NCBI GenBank assembly: GCA_965224495.1
Contig: CBDCZI010000011.1
Span: forward strand, 62,001 to 126,000
Origin: CBDCZI01 sp965224495
GTDB lineage: Bacteria > Bacteroidota > Bacteroidia > Cytophagales > JAAEPT01
Reading direction: 5' to 3'
DNA length: 64,000 nt
In this document: positions 8,649 through 18,149 of the stretch, one piece after another
Layout: every line of letters starts with the position of its first letter
Numbering within the stretch: position 1 is the stretch's first letter
Notes under the pieces: model-generated
Seen by the model: the letters and a program-made list of their open reading frames with translations, nothing else
Databases searched by the model: none
What the model was told of the DNA's origin: nothing
Program-made: the position numbers and the translations under genes

Positions 8649-10775
8649 ATGAAACTTTGTATAGCCGAAAAGCCAAGTGTAGCCAAGGACCTCGCCCATA
8701 TTTTGGGGGCAAAATACCGTAAAGACGGTTATTTTGAAGGGAATGGTTATTATGTATCGTGGACTTTCGGTCATTTGTGTACGCTCAAAGAACCAGATGA
8801 TTACCATTCGTCATTAAAACGGTGGCGCTTACAAAGTTTACCGATTATACCTCCACAATTTGGTATTAAACTTATTCAACGTAACGGAATAGAAAAACAA
8901 TTCAGAACCATAGAAACTTTGGTTGCTCAATCAGATGCAATTATCAACTGTGGTGATGCGGGACAAGAAGGAGAATTGATACAACGTTGGGTATTACAAA
9001 AAGCAAATAATAAAAAACCTGTACAACGACTCTGGATATCTTCCTTGACAGAAGAGGCAATTCGTGAAGGGTTTTCTAATTTAAAACCAGCATCTGATTT
9101 TGATAATTTATACGCAGCAGGGAGTGTTCGTGCGATTGGAGATTGGTTATTGGGAATAAATGCAACACGACTTTATACACTCAAATACGGTCAAAATAAG
9201 CAGGTTTTATCGATTGGTCGTGTACAAACACCTACGTTGGCATTGATTGTTAACCGTCATTTGGAGATAGAAAACTTTGTTTCGGAGACGTATTGGGAAC
9301 TGAAAACAAAATACAGGAATGTAGTTTTTTCGGCACGAAAGGGGAAGTTTTTAGAGAAAGAAAAGGCAGAACTTGCGTTGGTAGAAATCAAACAAACTCC
9401 TTTTGTAGTCGAAAGTTTTACGAAGAAAAAAGGGAAAGAATACGCCCCAAAACTGTTTGATTTGACTTCTTTACAGGTGGAATGTAACAAGAAATTGGGT
9501 TATTCGGCAGAGGAAACATTGAAATATGTACAAGGCTTGTACGAAAAAAAGCACGTGACTTATCCTCGTGTAGATACCACGTATTTACCTGATGATATGT
9601 ATCCGAAAATGAAAGGTGTTTTAGATAGTTTAGTAGGGTATTCTGCCTTTACAAAGCCAATTACGGACAAACCGATAAAGAAATCAAAACGTATTTTTGA
9701 TAATAAAAAAGTTACTGATCACCACGCTATTATTCCTACTAATGTATGGCCAGGAGGGAGTAACTTGATGGAAACGGAAAAGCGTGTTTATGATATTATT
9801 GCCCGACGTTTCATTGCCAACTTTATGGAAGACTGTGAAGTCTCAAAAACAGAAGTATTAGGGAATGCTAATAAGGTCGGTTTTAAAGCAACAGGTAAAC
9901 AGATTTTAAGTCCTGGTTGGCGAACAATTTACCAAAAAGATAAAAAAGTAGAAGACGACGAAAACGAATCAAAATCAGAGGATAACCAAGAGTTACCTGA
10001 GTTTAAAGAAGGAGAGTCAGGTGAACACCAACCGTTGTTGGGTGAGAAAATGACAAGTCCACCAAAACCCTTGACTGAAGCGACTTTACTTCGTGCAATG
10101 GAAACAGCAGGGAAACATATTGACGATGATACGTTGCGAGAGGCTTTAAAAGAAAATGGAATTGGTCGTCCATCTACTCGTGCCAATATTATAGAAACTT
10201 TATTTCGTCGAAAATATGTGGTCAGAAAGCGTAAATCGCTTATTCCTACAACCACAGGTGTTGAGCTTATTCAAACAATTGACAATGATTTGTTGAAATC
10301 TGCGCAGTTGACAGGGGAGTGGGAACAGAAAATGCGTCTTATTGAGCGAGGTGAGTATGAGGTAAAAACCTTTATGAACGAGCTCAAAGGAATGGTTACC
10401 GAGGTGGTTGAGCAAGTGAAAACAGCTCAAAACAAGAAAATAACGATTTTAGACGATAAGGAAGTAGCTGAAACCAAGAAGAAGCGAGTGAAAAAAGAGA
10501 AAAAACCTGAAGAACCATTAGTTTGTCCTAAATGTAAAAATGGAGGGATACTGAAAGGAGGTAGTGCGTTTGGTTGCTCGGCTTACAAATCGGGTTGTGA
10601 CTTTAGAGTACCCTTTGTCTTGTTTGATAAAAAACTTACAGAGACACAGACCAATGCACTGATTAGAAAAGGGAAATCGCATTTAATAAAAGGAATACCC
10701 ATGAATGGAGAGAAAAAAGAGGGCTTTTTTGTACTAGATGGTAGTTTTAATATTCTTTTTGAAGAGAAGAAATAG
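8649..10775 (+). CDS. topB: DNA topoisomerase III (type IA)
   Basis: 708 residues. The Toprim domain starts at the N-terminus (CIAEKPSVAKDLA, with Glu7) and has the GDAGQEGELI acidic motif near residue 100. The catalytic tyrosine is Tyr305 in TYPRVDTTYL. A C-terminal zinc-finger-like segment (CPKC near 627, then two further cysteines in GCSAYKSGC) is retained. It relaxes negative supercoils and decatenates DNA through single-strand passage. An acidic-rich insertion (about 436-455) looks species-specific. The gene is intact and ends before a bidirectional terminator facing the phosphohexomutase gene. Confidence 0.94.
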   Translation: MKLCIAEKPSVAKDLAHILGAKYRKDGYFEGNGYYVSWTFGHLCTLKEPDDYHSSLKRWRLQSLPIIPPQFGIKLIQRNGIEKQFRTIETLVAQSDAIINCGDAGQEGELIQRWVLQKANNKKPVQRLWISSLTEEAIREGFSNLKPASDFDNLYAAGSVRAIGDWLLGINATRLYTLKYGQNKQVLSIGRVQTPTLALIVNRHLEIENFVSETYWELKTKYRNVVFSARKGKFLEKEKAELALVEIKQTPFVVESFTKKKGKEYAPKLFDLTSLQVECNKKLGYSAEETLKYVQGLYEKKHVTYPRVDTTYLPDDMYPKMKGVLDSLVGYSAFTKPITDKPIKKSKRIFDNKKVTDHHAIIPTNVWPGGSNLMETEKRVYDIIARRFIANFMEDCEVSKTEVLGNANKVGFKATGKQILSPGWRTIYQKDKKVEDDENESKSEDNQELPEFKEGESGEHQPLLGEKMTSPPKPLTEATLLRAMETAGKHIDDDTLREALKENGIGRPSTRANIIETLFRRKYVVRKRKSLIPTTTGVELIQTIDNDLLKSAQLTGEWEQKMRLIERGEYEVKTFMNELKGMVTEVVEQVKTAQNKKITILDDKEVAETKKKRVKKEKKPEEPLVCPKCKNGGILKGGSAFGCSAYKSGCDFRVPFVLFDKKLTETQTNALIRKGKSHLIKGIPMNGEKKEGFFVLDGSFNILFEEKK

Positions 10776-10810
10776 GGTATTCGGCAGAAATAAATAAAAT
10801 CCTGTTACAC

Positions 10811-10852
10811 AAAAAAAACACCCGATAAGTTCTGACTCTATCGGGTGTTTTT
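10811..10852. terminator. Bidirectional terminator between topB and phosphohexomutase
   Basis: An inverted repeat with arms AACACCCGATA and TATCGGGTGTT is flanked by A- and T-runs, so it can end transcription of both converging genes. It sits just past the expected TAA (10872) of the minus-strand gene, which shows that the longer open frame running through it is an artefact. Confidence 0.85.
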
Positions 10853-10871
10853 GTATTAAATAGAATTGGTT

Positions 10872-12603
10872 TTAAGCACCTAAATCTTTTTGTTATTTTA
10901 GCTATTTTCTCTTCTAACTCTGCTTTCACTTTATCGTAATTTTCAGCTTTATCAAGTGTTGCTTTTACACCAAAATAGAACTTTATTTTAGGTTCAGTAC
11001 CAGATGGACGAGCAGAAATTTTACTACCGTCTTCTGTTATAAATTGCAAAACATTTGATTTTGGTAAATCAATCACTGTTTCCTTACCTGTGATTAAGTT
11101 TGTTGTTGTTTGTGCTTCGTAATCTTTTACTTCGACAACTTTCGAACCGTTAAGTACCTTTGGTGGGTTTTCACGGTAGTTTTTCATCATCTCTTGAATC
11201 TCTTCTGCACCAGATTTTCCTTTTTTAGTAATTGAAATTAATGATTCGTAATAAAAGCCAAACTCTAAATAAAGGTCAGTTAATAAATCAAAAACAGATT
11301 TGTTTTCTGAACGAGCAAAAGCAACCATCTCGGCAATGAAAGCAGCAGAAGCAACAGCATCTTTATCACGAACGGCTTCACCGATTAAATAACCGTAGCT
11401 TTCTTCGCCACCTCCGATAAATACTTTTTTACCTTCACGTTCACGAATAATACCCGCAATAAATTTAAAACCAGTCAAGACGTCAAGCGACTCAACATTA
11501 AAATTTTTAGCGATAGCAGCAATTAATTCTGTTGTTACAATTGTCTTGACAATGTATTGGTTGCCATCTAATTTCTTTTTGTCATGCCAAAATTTCAAAA
11601 GGTAATAAATCAATAATGCACCTGTTTGATTGCCGTTTAATAATTCGAATTTACCGTGCTTGTTTTTAGCAGCAATACCAATTCTATCTGCATCAGGGTC
11701 TGTTGCCATGACCAAATCAGCATCTATTTTTTTAGCTTCTTCCAACGCCATAGACATCGCTTCAGCCTCCTCTGGGTTTGGGTAAACTACCGTCGAAAAA
11801 TTTCCGTCGGGTGTAGATTGTGCTTTTACTGAATGCACATTTTCAAAACCTATTTTCTTTAAAATGTCAGGAATTAATTTGTAACCCGTTCCGTGAATTG
11901 GAGAATAAACAATTTTCAGGTCTTTTTGCTGAGCAATAATCTCAGGAGCTAAACTCAAACTTGCAATTTGGTCTAAGTATAATTTATCTATTTCTTCGCC
12001 AATTGTTTCTATCAAGTCAGGATTTCCATCAAACTTAATTTTGTCGATAGAAGTGATTTTTGCCACTTCATCAGTAATGTTTTGGGTCGTGAGGAGCGAT
12101 GACTTGTGCACCATCATCCCAATAAACCTTGTAGCCGTTGTATTCTTTAGGGTTGTGTGATGCCGTCAAAACAATACCACCTTGACAACCAAAATGTCTA
12201 ACTGTAAACGAAAGTTCAGGCGTAGGACGTAAACCGTCAAACAAATAAACTTTTATGCCGTTAGCAGAAAAGATATTGGCTACAATTTGAGAAAAGGGAA
12301 CGCTGTTGTTACGGCTATCGTGTGCAATAGCAACCGAAACTTGTTGATTAGGAAATGATTGCAATAAGTAATTAGCAAACCCTTGTGTGGCAGCACCCAA
12401 CGTGTATTTGTTCATTCTATTCGAACCAACACCCATAATACCTCTTAATCCACCTGTTCCAAATTCTAAATTCTTATAAAAAGCATCAGTTAATTCTTCC
12501 TCTTTGTTATTATCTACTAAAGATTGAATCTCTTTTTTTGTGTCTTGGTCGTAGTTTCCTGACAACCATTTTTCAATTTTATTTTTTTAATATCTTGTTC
12601 CAT
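10872..12603 (-). CDS. Phospho-sugar mutase (phosphoglucomutase/phosphomannomutase), frame broken at three sites
   Basis: About 576 residues when repaired, the usual size of alpha-D-phosphohexomutases. The phosphoserine loop TASHNP, the metal loop DPDADRIG, the sugar loop GGGEESYG and the phosphate loop RPSGTEPK are all present. It interconverts hexose 1- and 6-phosphates. The frame breaks at a T7 run (12582-12588, needs one more base to join the ATG at 12603), at GGG (12084-12086, one extra base) and at a T5 run (10887-10891, one extra base; correction gives the natural end KDLGA). With every motif intact, consensus errors are more likely than decay. It faces topB. Confidence 0.88.
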
Positions 12604-12768
12604 CGAAGGTAAAAGTTTTAGTCGTATCAATTTAAAATAACGTTAAAATAAACGCTAAAAGTAAATAACCAGTGGCTATTTGTCTTATAAAGAGATAAAT
12701 CCGAATCGTTTTGTGTAACGAAGAAGGAAAAAATCTCTTTAAGCAATTTAACTAAAAAAACCCTTTAA

Positions 12769-12801
12769 TTTGCCTTTTTAAGTCCTTTTTTTGTAAATTT
12801 G
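12769..12801 (+). promoter_or_regulatory. Probable promoter of the 12817 gene
   Basis: TTTG at 12769-12772 is followed 21 nt later by TAAATTTG (12794-12801), close to the Bacteroidetes TTTG-N19-TAnnTTTG pattern, with the ATG at 12817 shortly downstream. The spacer is 2 nt longer than ideal. Confidence 0.5.
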
Positions 12802-12816
12802 GTAAAAAATAAGATT

Positions 12817-13243
12817 ATGGATTTAGTTACGCTGAATAAAATGTTGACGGATATCGTTCGTTTTAAAAATAAATTGTCTGCAATGGATTATAGCAATGAG
12901 GCTTATGATGCTATTGAAGACGAGTTACACGAAATTGAAGACGAGTTTAACGAAGAGTTTGGCGAATATTTAGAGGATGTATTAATTGATATTCACGAAG
13001 ACTTGGCTACAGATTCAGAAATATTATTACCAACAGCTTATTTGGCTGATAAATATGTACCCGCAGGAGAAGATAAAGACGGAGATGCGTTGTTTCAGAT
13101 ACCAAGTGGTTCGGGTGTTTATATCGAAAATGATGACGACAAAGTAAAACCAACAATTGTTATTGTTACCAACCCCAGCTCGTTTTGCTCTTTACAAAAA
13201 CAGCAAATTTGACTCAATGGTTTGGAAAGTAAAAAAGAAATAA
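12817..13243 (+). CDS. Conserved acidic protein of unknown function, frame broken near the C-terminus
   Basis: About 142 residues when repaired. The start at 12817 (MDLVTL) fits the promoter and is preferred to an in-frame start at 12799. The N-terminal half is rich in Glu/Asp and predicted helical; the C-terminal half carries LPTAYLADKYVPA and a beta-rich tail. After TNP the frame is lost in a C4 run at 13173-13176; removing one C restores a tail ending VWKVKKK and a TAA at 13241-13243. I recognise it only as a type of small conserved Bacteroidetes protein; no function can be given. Confidence 0.65.
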
Positions 13244-13328
13244 ATTACACATTAAAATGGTAATCAAACGAGTTCAATGAAATTTATTTTGTTGAACTCT
13301 TCTTGTATATAGACGTAAGGTCAGTTGA

Positions 13329-13904
13329 ATGAAATTCCTCAAAAAAATATTCCCTTTAAAACAAACGTTAGAAGACGAGGTGATACGTTTGCGTTTGTTG
13401 GAGTCGAATGATTTTTTTCAATTAACTAAAATTGCTTTTGAGGAAACCATTTGGACTTATTTTGTTGAAAGAATAACTAATGAAGCTGAGTTAAAAAACT
13501 GGGTAGAAGGAGCTGTTTATGACTATATACACAAGCAACGTGTGCCTTTTGTCATCGAACTAAAAGCAACGAAACAAATTGTTGGCTGTACCAGTTACGG
13601 TAATTTTTCGGAAAGAGACAACCGTTTAGAGATTGGTTGGACGTGGCTGGGAAATGAATTTCAGCAAGCGGGAATAAACCAACGTGCTAAAAATTTGTTA
13701 CTACGTTACGCCTTTGAATTCTTAGAAGTGCGGCGGGTGGAGTTTAAAACGGATGCGTTAAATATTGCATCTAAAAAAGCCTTAAAAAAACTGGGGGCAA
13801 CCCAAGAAGGTACACTTCGTCAAAACACCTTAGTTCAAAAGGGACGCTGGAGAGATACGGTTTGTTTCAGTATACTAAAATCGGAGTGGGAGAGTAGATT
13901 GTAG
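13329..13904 (+). CDS. GNAT-family N-acetyltransferase (RimJ/RimL-like)
   Basis: 191 residues. The order of blocks fits the RimJ/RimL type of acetyltransferases: LRLLESND near residue 22, VIELKATKQIVGCTSYG in the middle strand, IGWTWLGNEFQQAGIN as the acetyl-CoA-binding region, and VRRVEFKTDALNIASKKALKKLG near the end. It transfers acetyl from acetyl-CoA to an amino group; the substrate cannot be read from the sequence. It stands alone between the acidic protein and rnpB. An ATG 6 nt after a stop leaves no better start. Confidence 0.88.
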   Translation: MKFLKKIFPLKQTLEDEVIRLRLLESNDFFQLTKIAFEETIWTYFVERITNEAELKNWVEGAVYDYIHKQRVPFVIELKATKQIVGCTSYGNFSERDNRLEIGWTWLGNEFQQAGINQRAKNLLLRYAFEFLEVRRVEFKTDALNIASKKALKKLGATQEGTLRQNTLVQKGRWRDTVCFSILKSEWESRL

Positions 13905-13936
13905 CTCATCTAAGATACAAATCATTAAAAATACCT

Positions 13937-13944
13937 TACCTTTG
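13937..13944 (+). promoter_or_regulatory. -7 promoter element of rnpB
   Basis: TACCTTTG is an exact match to TAnnTTTG and lies 5-7 nt before the expected 5' end of the RNase P RNA. No convincing -33 TTG is at the standard distance. Confidence 0.65.
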
Positions 13945-13948
13945 TAGT

Positions 13949-14347
13949 AAGCAAGCCACCTTATCGCTGTTTCGATTTATTGGAAGAGAGGAAAGTCCGG
14001 GCAACATAGAGTACTATACTTCTTAACGGGAAGAGTTTCGATTTATCGAAATATAGCTAGTGTCGCAGAAAATAACCGCCTTAACTTGTTAAGGTAAGGG
14101 TGAAAAGGTGAGGTAAGAGCTCACCAGTATCTTGGGTGATCAAGGTAGCTGGATAAACCTTATGGGTTGAAAACTCAAATAGGTCAGGTCGTTGTTTCGG
14201 CAACAAGAAGTTACTCGCTTCTTTCCTGACGGGTAGAGTGATGGAGCCTACGAGTGATTGTAGGCCTAGAGAAATGATAGGGCTTTCGCTAATGAGTTTA
14301 CTTATTAGGTCACGATTGACAGGACCCGGCTTATCGGCTTGCTTTTT
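13949..14347 (+). ncRNA. rnpB: RNase P RNA, bacterial class A
   Basis: The catalytic RNA of RNase P, which matures tRNA 5' ends. The conserved P4 core strand GAGGAAAGTCCGGGC lies at about 13987-14001, and the matching 3' element ACAGGACCCGGCTTA lies near 14319-14333. The outermost helix P1 forms between AAGCAAGCC at the 5' end and GGCTTGCTT at the 3' end, which sets the boundaries to within a few bases. Length of about 395 nt is normal. Promoter element upstream, terminator downstream. Confidence 0.95.
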
Positions 14348-14362
14348 TATTGCTTTTAAAAC

Positions 14363-14400
14363 AAAAATCCCAACCGATAAATTATCAGTTGGGATTTTTT
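14363..14400. terminator. Bidirectional terminator between rnpB and tktC
   Basis: Inverted repeat AAAAATCCCAACCGATAA / TTATCAGTTGGGATTTTT with one G-C/A mismatch and a very short loop, flanked by A- and T-runs. It serves rnpB (+) and the transketolase operon (-). Confidence 0.88.
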
Positions 14401-14429
14401 TATAGCTATTAATCCGTGTAACGAATCAA

Positions 14430-15384
14430 TTATTTTCTTTTAACTACTTTTTGAACAGCCTTTACAATACTTGGCGTGTTCAAACCGTATTTGTCCATCA
14501 ATTCTGCGGGAGCTCCACTTTCTCCGAAAGTGTCATCTACAGCAACAATCTCGATAGGAGAAGGTAATTCTCTTCCTAATATACTTGCGATAGTTTCACC
14601 TAAACCACCAGCAATTTGGTGTTCTTCAGCAACAACTACACAACCTGTTTTTTTAACAGATTTCAAAACAGCTTCTTTATCCAAAGGTTTGATAGTCGCC
14701 ATATTGATGATTTCAACATCGATGCCTAATTTCTCTAATTCGTGTCCAGCCTCGATAGCTGGCCAGATTAAGTGACCGTTAGCAATGATGGTAACATCGT
14801 TTCCTTCGTTCAAAACATCTGCTTTACCGATAATAAACTCTTTGTCGGCAGGAGTGAAGTTAGGCACAGCAGGACGTCCAAATCTTAAATAAACAGGACC
14901 ATCATGTTTAGCCACAGCAATGGTTGCATTTTTTGTTTCATTGTAATCACACGTGTGAATAACCGTGAAACCAGGTAACATTTTCATCATCCCAATATCT
15001 TCCAATACTTGGTGAGTAGCACCATCTTCCCCTAATGTCAACCCACAGTGAGAAGCAGCAACTTTTACGTTTTTACCTGAGTAAGCTACTTCCTGACGCA
15101 ATTGGTCATACACACGACTTGTAGAAAAGTTAGCAAAAGTACCTGTAAAAGGGATTTTACCACCGATAGTCATACCTGCAGCCATTCCTATCATGTTTGC
15201 TTCCGCAATACCAGCTTGAAAGAATCTTTCAGGAAATTCATTTTTAAAAGCATCCATTTTCAATGAACCAGTTAAATCGGCACATAAAGCGACAACGTTT
15301 TTGTCGTTTTTACCAGCCTCTAATAATCCTGCTCCAAAACCTGAACGAGTGTCTTTTTTTTTCTGAGTATTCGAATTTTTTCAT
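14430..15384 (-). CDS. Transketolase, C-terminal subunit (frame broken near the start)
   Basis: About 317 residues when repaired; the pyrimidine-binding and C-terminal domains of a split transketolase (GIAEANMIGMAAG, then GATHQVLEDIGMM, and the C-terminal IAGGLGETIA). With the N-terminal subunit it moves two-carbon units in the non-oxidative pentose phosphate pathway. The true start is the ATG at 15384; a T9 run at 15354-15362 has one base too many and hides the first 25 or so codons (KKFEYSEKKDTRSGFGAGLL after repair). Last gene of the operon, separated from its partner by the vWA gene. Confidence 0.9.
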
Positions 15385-15465
15385 CTTTTTATCTATTGTA
15401 TCCTCTAAAGGATGATTTTACTGTTTGTAAGGACAACACAAGTTGTCTTTTATTATTTGATTAAC

Positions 15466-16846
15466 CTAATCGGTGTCGTTTTCCCCTGAATAAATTTTGA
15501 ATTCACTCACCGTTGTATGAATAGAGCCTTTTGCTGTTTTTGCTCGGAAAACAATTTTATATTTCCCAGGTTGAATAGCCAAACTTGTTCTTGGTGATTT
15601 TGTGTTTAATGTATAAATCAATTCAGACGTTCCGTCTTTCTTAATCTGATAAATTGTACCATAACCAGGTGGATTGTCTAATATACTCACTTTGCCAGGA
15701 GAAGGAATATCTATTCTAGTTAATTGACTTTGTTTAATTACAACCGTTCGCTTGATACGAGGGAGACTTAATATTTCAATAGCATAACTACCCACTAATA
15801 GATTTTCTGTTTTGTTTTCATCTAAAAGATGGATGGTCGAAGCTTTCCCCTTTTTTACGAATAATCGTTTTTAAGTTTTTGTATTCGTGCATATTTCCTT
15901 GTGAGAAACGAAGACTTCCTTGTGGCGTTTTTACTTTTATAATTGTAAAGGCATCGGTAATTTGAATGTTTTTCTTTACCACTTTTGGTATGGTGTGAAT
16001 GACTAAATCATAAACAGGTACAGGGGTCTATTTGTACGTGGTCTGATTTTCCTTTTGCATTGATTTGGTGTACATAATCGTATTCTGTAACACCAGTAGA
16101 GTGGCTCAGAAAAGACATGTTTACATTTGTTTCTGTCGCTTTTCCTTTACTGTCTAACAAATCAACACGTACCCAAGAGTCCATCATCGATTGTTGGATG
16201 ATTTTTGTAAGGTATTTCTTTAATTGTTTAGAAGATTTGGCGTTATGAAATTTTCCCTAAACAGTTAAACTGACTTTCGTATTTTAAAGGCATATTAATA
16301 CCAACAACAAATGGACGGAGGAAAATATGTTTGGTTTGAAGTTGTTTAGAAATAGCACAAGGGTCGCCATCACACGACTCTAAACCATCTGTAATGATGA
16401 TAATGACATTACGTACGTTTTTTTCTTTTTTGAAATCTTTTGTTGCTTGTAATAAAGAATAAGCAATAGGTGTCACGCCCTTGCGGGCGAATATCCTGCA
16501 ATTTGTTTTTTAATATTTGGTGATTTTTAGGAGCAAACGAAACTTCCAGTTTTGTGTCCTTACAGTTTTGGTATTTCTTATTGAATTGGTGTCCATAAAC
16601 ACGTAACCCCAGTTCTACATTTTTGACAGTTGCTAACGAATCAACCAATTCAGAGAGAATTGTTTTGGCAACTTGAATTCTTTGTTTGCCTTCCCATTGG
16701 GCAAGCATACTTCCTGAACCATCCAATAAAAATAAAATACGGGTTTTAGGTTCGGGGGCATTAGGGTCTCTTTGAAGTTGGGCATTGCTCGAAAAAGCAA
16801 TACCCATCATCAATAAAAGTACAATATGTACGAGACGAATTTTCAT
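15466..16846 (-). CDS. Secreted von Willebrand factor A domain protein, frame broken at four sites
   Basis: About 458 residues when repaired. A signal peptide ends near SSNAQ (residue 22). The vWA domain has a MIDAS motif DGSGSM near residue 41, a matching Thr in GVTPIAYSL and the Asp in ITDGLES. After it come beta-rich repeats, possibly carboxypeptidase-like folds. Single extra bases at about 16478-16480, 16251-16257, 16023-16026 and 15847-15850 break the frame; correcting each gives one continuous protein. Its ATG overlaps the TAA of the transketolase N gene (TAATG), so it is translated with it, although a metal-dependent adhesion domain outside the cytoplasm has no obvious link to transketolase. 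Function unknown. Confidence 0.8.
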
Positions 16847-17697
16847 TAAAAATCGCCTAATGTTTCTTCTAATTGTCCTAAGGCATTAGCTAATTGCTCA
16901 TCATTAGGAGCGGCACCGTGCCATTTGTGTGTACCTTCCATAAAGTCGATACCAGCACCCATTTCAGATTTCAATAAAATCATAACAGGTTTACCTTTTC
17001 CACACCTAGTTTTCGCTTTTTCTAAATCAGCAACTACCGATGCCATATCGTTTCCTTTTTCAGTAACGATAACGTCCCATCCAAAAGCTTTGTATTTAGC
17101 CTCTAAATCCATAAGAGAAAGAACAGCATCACAAGGGCCGTCAATTTGTTGCCCATTGTAATCAATTGTAGCAATCAAATTATCTACTTTGTTGTGGGCA
17201 GCATACATTGCCGCTTCCCAAACTTGCCCTTCTTGTTGTTCACCATCTCCCATCAAAACATAAACAAGTTTATCTTCTTTGTTTAGTTTTTTTGTTAAGG
17301 CAGTACCAATTGCTGCAGATAGCCCTTGTCCTAAAGAACCAGCTGCCATACGGATACCAGGAAGTTTTTCGTGTGTTGCAGGGTGTCCTTGCAATCTTGA
17401 ATTAATTTTTCTGTGCGTACTTAATTCTTTTACAGGAAAATAACCTGCACGAGCCAATACACTGTAATAAACCGCTGAAATATGACCGTTAGAAAGGAAG
17501 AAAATATCTTCACCTGTTCCGTCCATATTAAAGTTGGTGTCATGTTTCATTAATTTGAAAAACAAAGCAACAAAATAATCAGCACAACCTAAAGCACCTC
17601 CTGGGTGACCAGAGCCTACACTGTGTACCATTCGAAGGATATCTCTACGTACTTGTGAAGCTACCTTTTCTAATTCTTGAATTGATTTTTCTGCCAT
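16846..17697 (-). CDS. Transketolase, N-terminal subunit
   Basis: 283 residues; the thiamine diphosphate-binding half of split transketolase. It has the substrate/cofactor histidine in GSGHPGGALGCADY near residue 28, LGQGLSAAIG near 118 and the ThDP motif GDGEQQEGQVWEA starting near 150. The C-terminal subunit gene is on the same strand but one gene further on. The gene starts 2 nt after the BCP stop and ends in a TAATG overlap with the vWA gene. Intact. Confidence 0.93.
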   Translation of the reverse strand: MAEKSIQELEKVASQVRRDILRMVHSVGSGHPGGALGCADYFVALFFKLMKHDTNFNMDGTGEDIFFLSNGHISAVYYSVLARAGYFPVKELSTHRKINSRLQGHPATHEKLPGIRMAAGSLGQGLSAAIGTALTKKLNKEDKLVYVLMGDGEQQEGQVWEAAMYAAHNKVDNLIATIDYNGQQIDGPCDAVLSLMDLEAKYKAFGWDVIVTEKGNDMASVVADLEKAKTRCGKGKPVMILLKSEMGAGIDFMEGTHKWHGAAPNDEQLANALGQLEETLGDF

Positions 17698-17699
17698 GA

Positions 17700-18149
17700 T
17701 TAAGCTTTTATGATTTGACTCGTGTGTTCTTTTGTTTTTACTTTTTCGATAATATCTACTATTGTACCGTTTTCATCGATAACAAACGTAGTTCTTACAA
17801 TTCCCATGTAAGTTTTTCCGTAATTCGTTTTTTCTCTCCAAACACCGTAAAGATTCACTAATTCACCTTCTGTATCTGATAATAAAGAGAAAGGAAGGTC
17901 GTATTTAGCGATAAAGTTTTGGTGTCTTTTTTCAGAATCCATACTTGCCCCTAAAACAACATAACCTTCTTTTAGAAGTGTTTGGTAGTTGTCTCTTAGG
18001 TTACAAGCTTGCATAGTGCAACCTGGCGTACTGTCTTTTGGGTAAAAATAAAGCACAACTTTCTTTCCTGCGAAATCAGTTAGGCTTATTTCTTTTCCAT
18101 TTTCGTCCTTACAAACAAATGCAGGAGCTTTGTCTCCGATTTTTAACAT
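17700..18149 (-). CDS. bcp: Thiol peroxidase of the BCP/PrxQ type
   Basis: 149 residues, the usual size of BCP peroxiredoxins. The peroxidatic cysteine is Cys44 in STPGCTMQAC and the likely resolving Cys49 lies five residues on, the PrxQ-alpha arrangement. It reduces hydrogen peroxide and organic hydroperoxides with electrons from thioredoxin. The ATG at 18149 overlaps the TAA of the upstream M23 gene. Intact frame. Confidence 0.93.
   Translation of the reverse strand: MLKIGDKAPAFVCKDENGKEISLTDFAGKKVVLYFYPKDSTPGCTMQACNLRDNYQTLLKEGYVVLGASMDSEKRHQNFIAKYDLPFSLLSDTEGELVNLYGVWREKTNYGKTYMGIVRTTFVIDENGTIVDIIEKVKTKEHTSQIIKA

Noticed and set aside
10747..10871. Open-frame extension of the phosphohexomutase into topB
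   Set aside because: It runs through a strong bidirectional terminator and overlaps topB; removing one base of the T5 run gives the natural KDLGA end at 10872.
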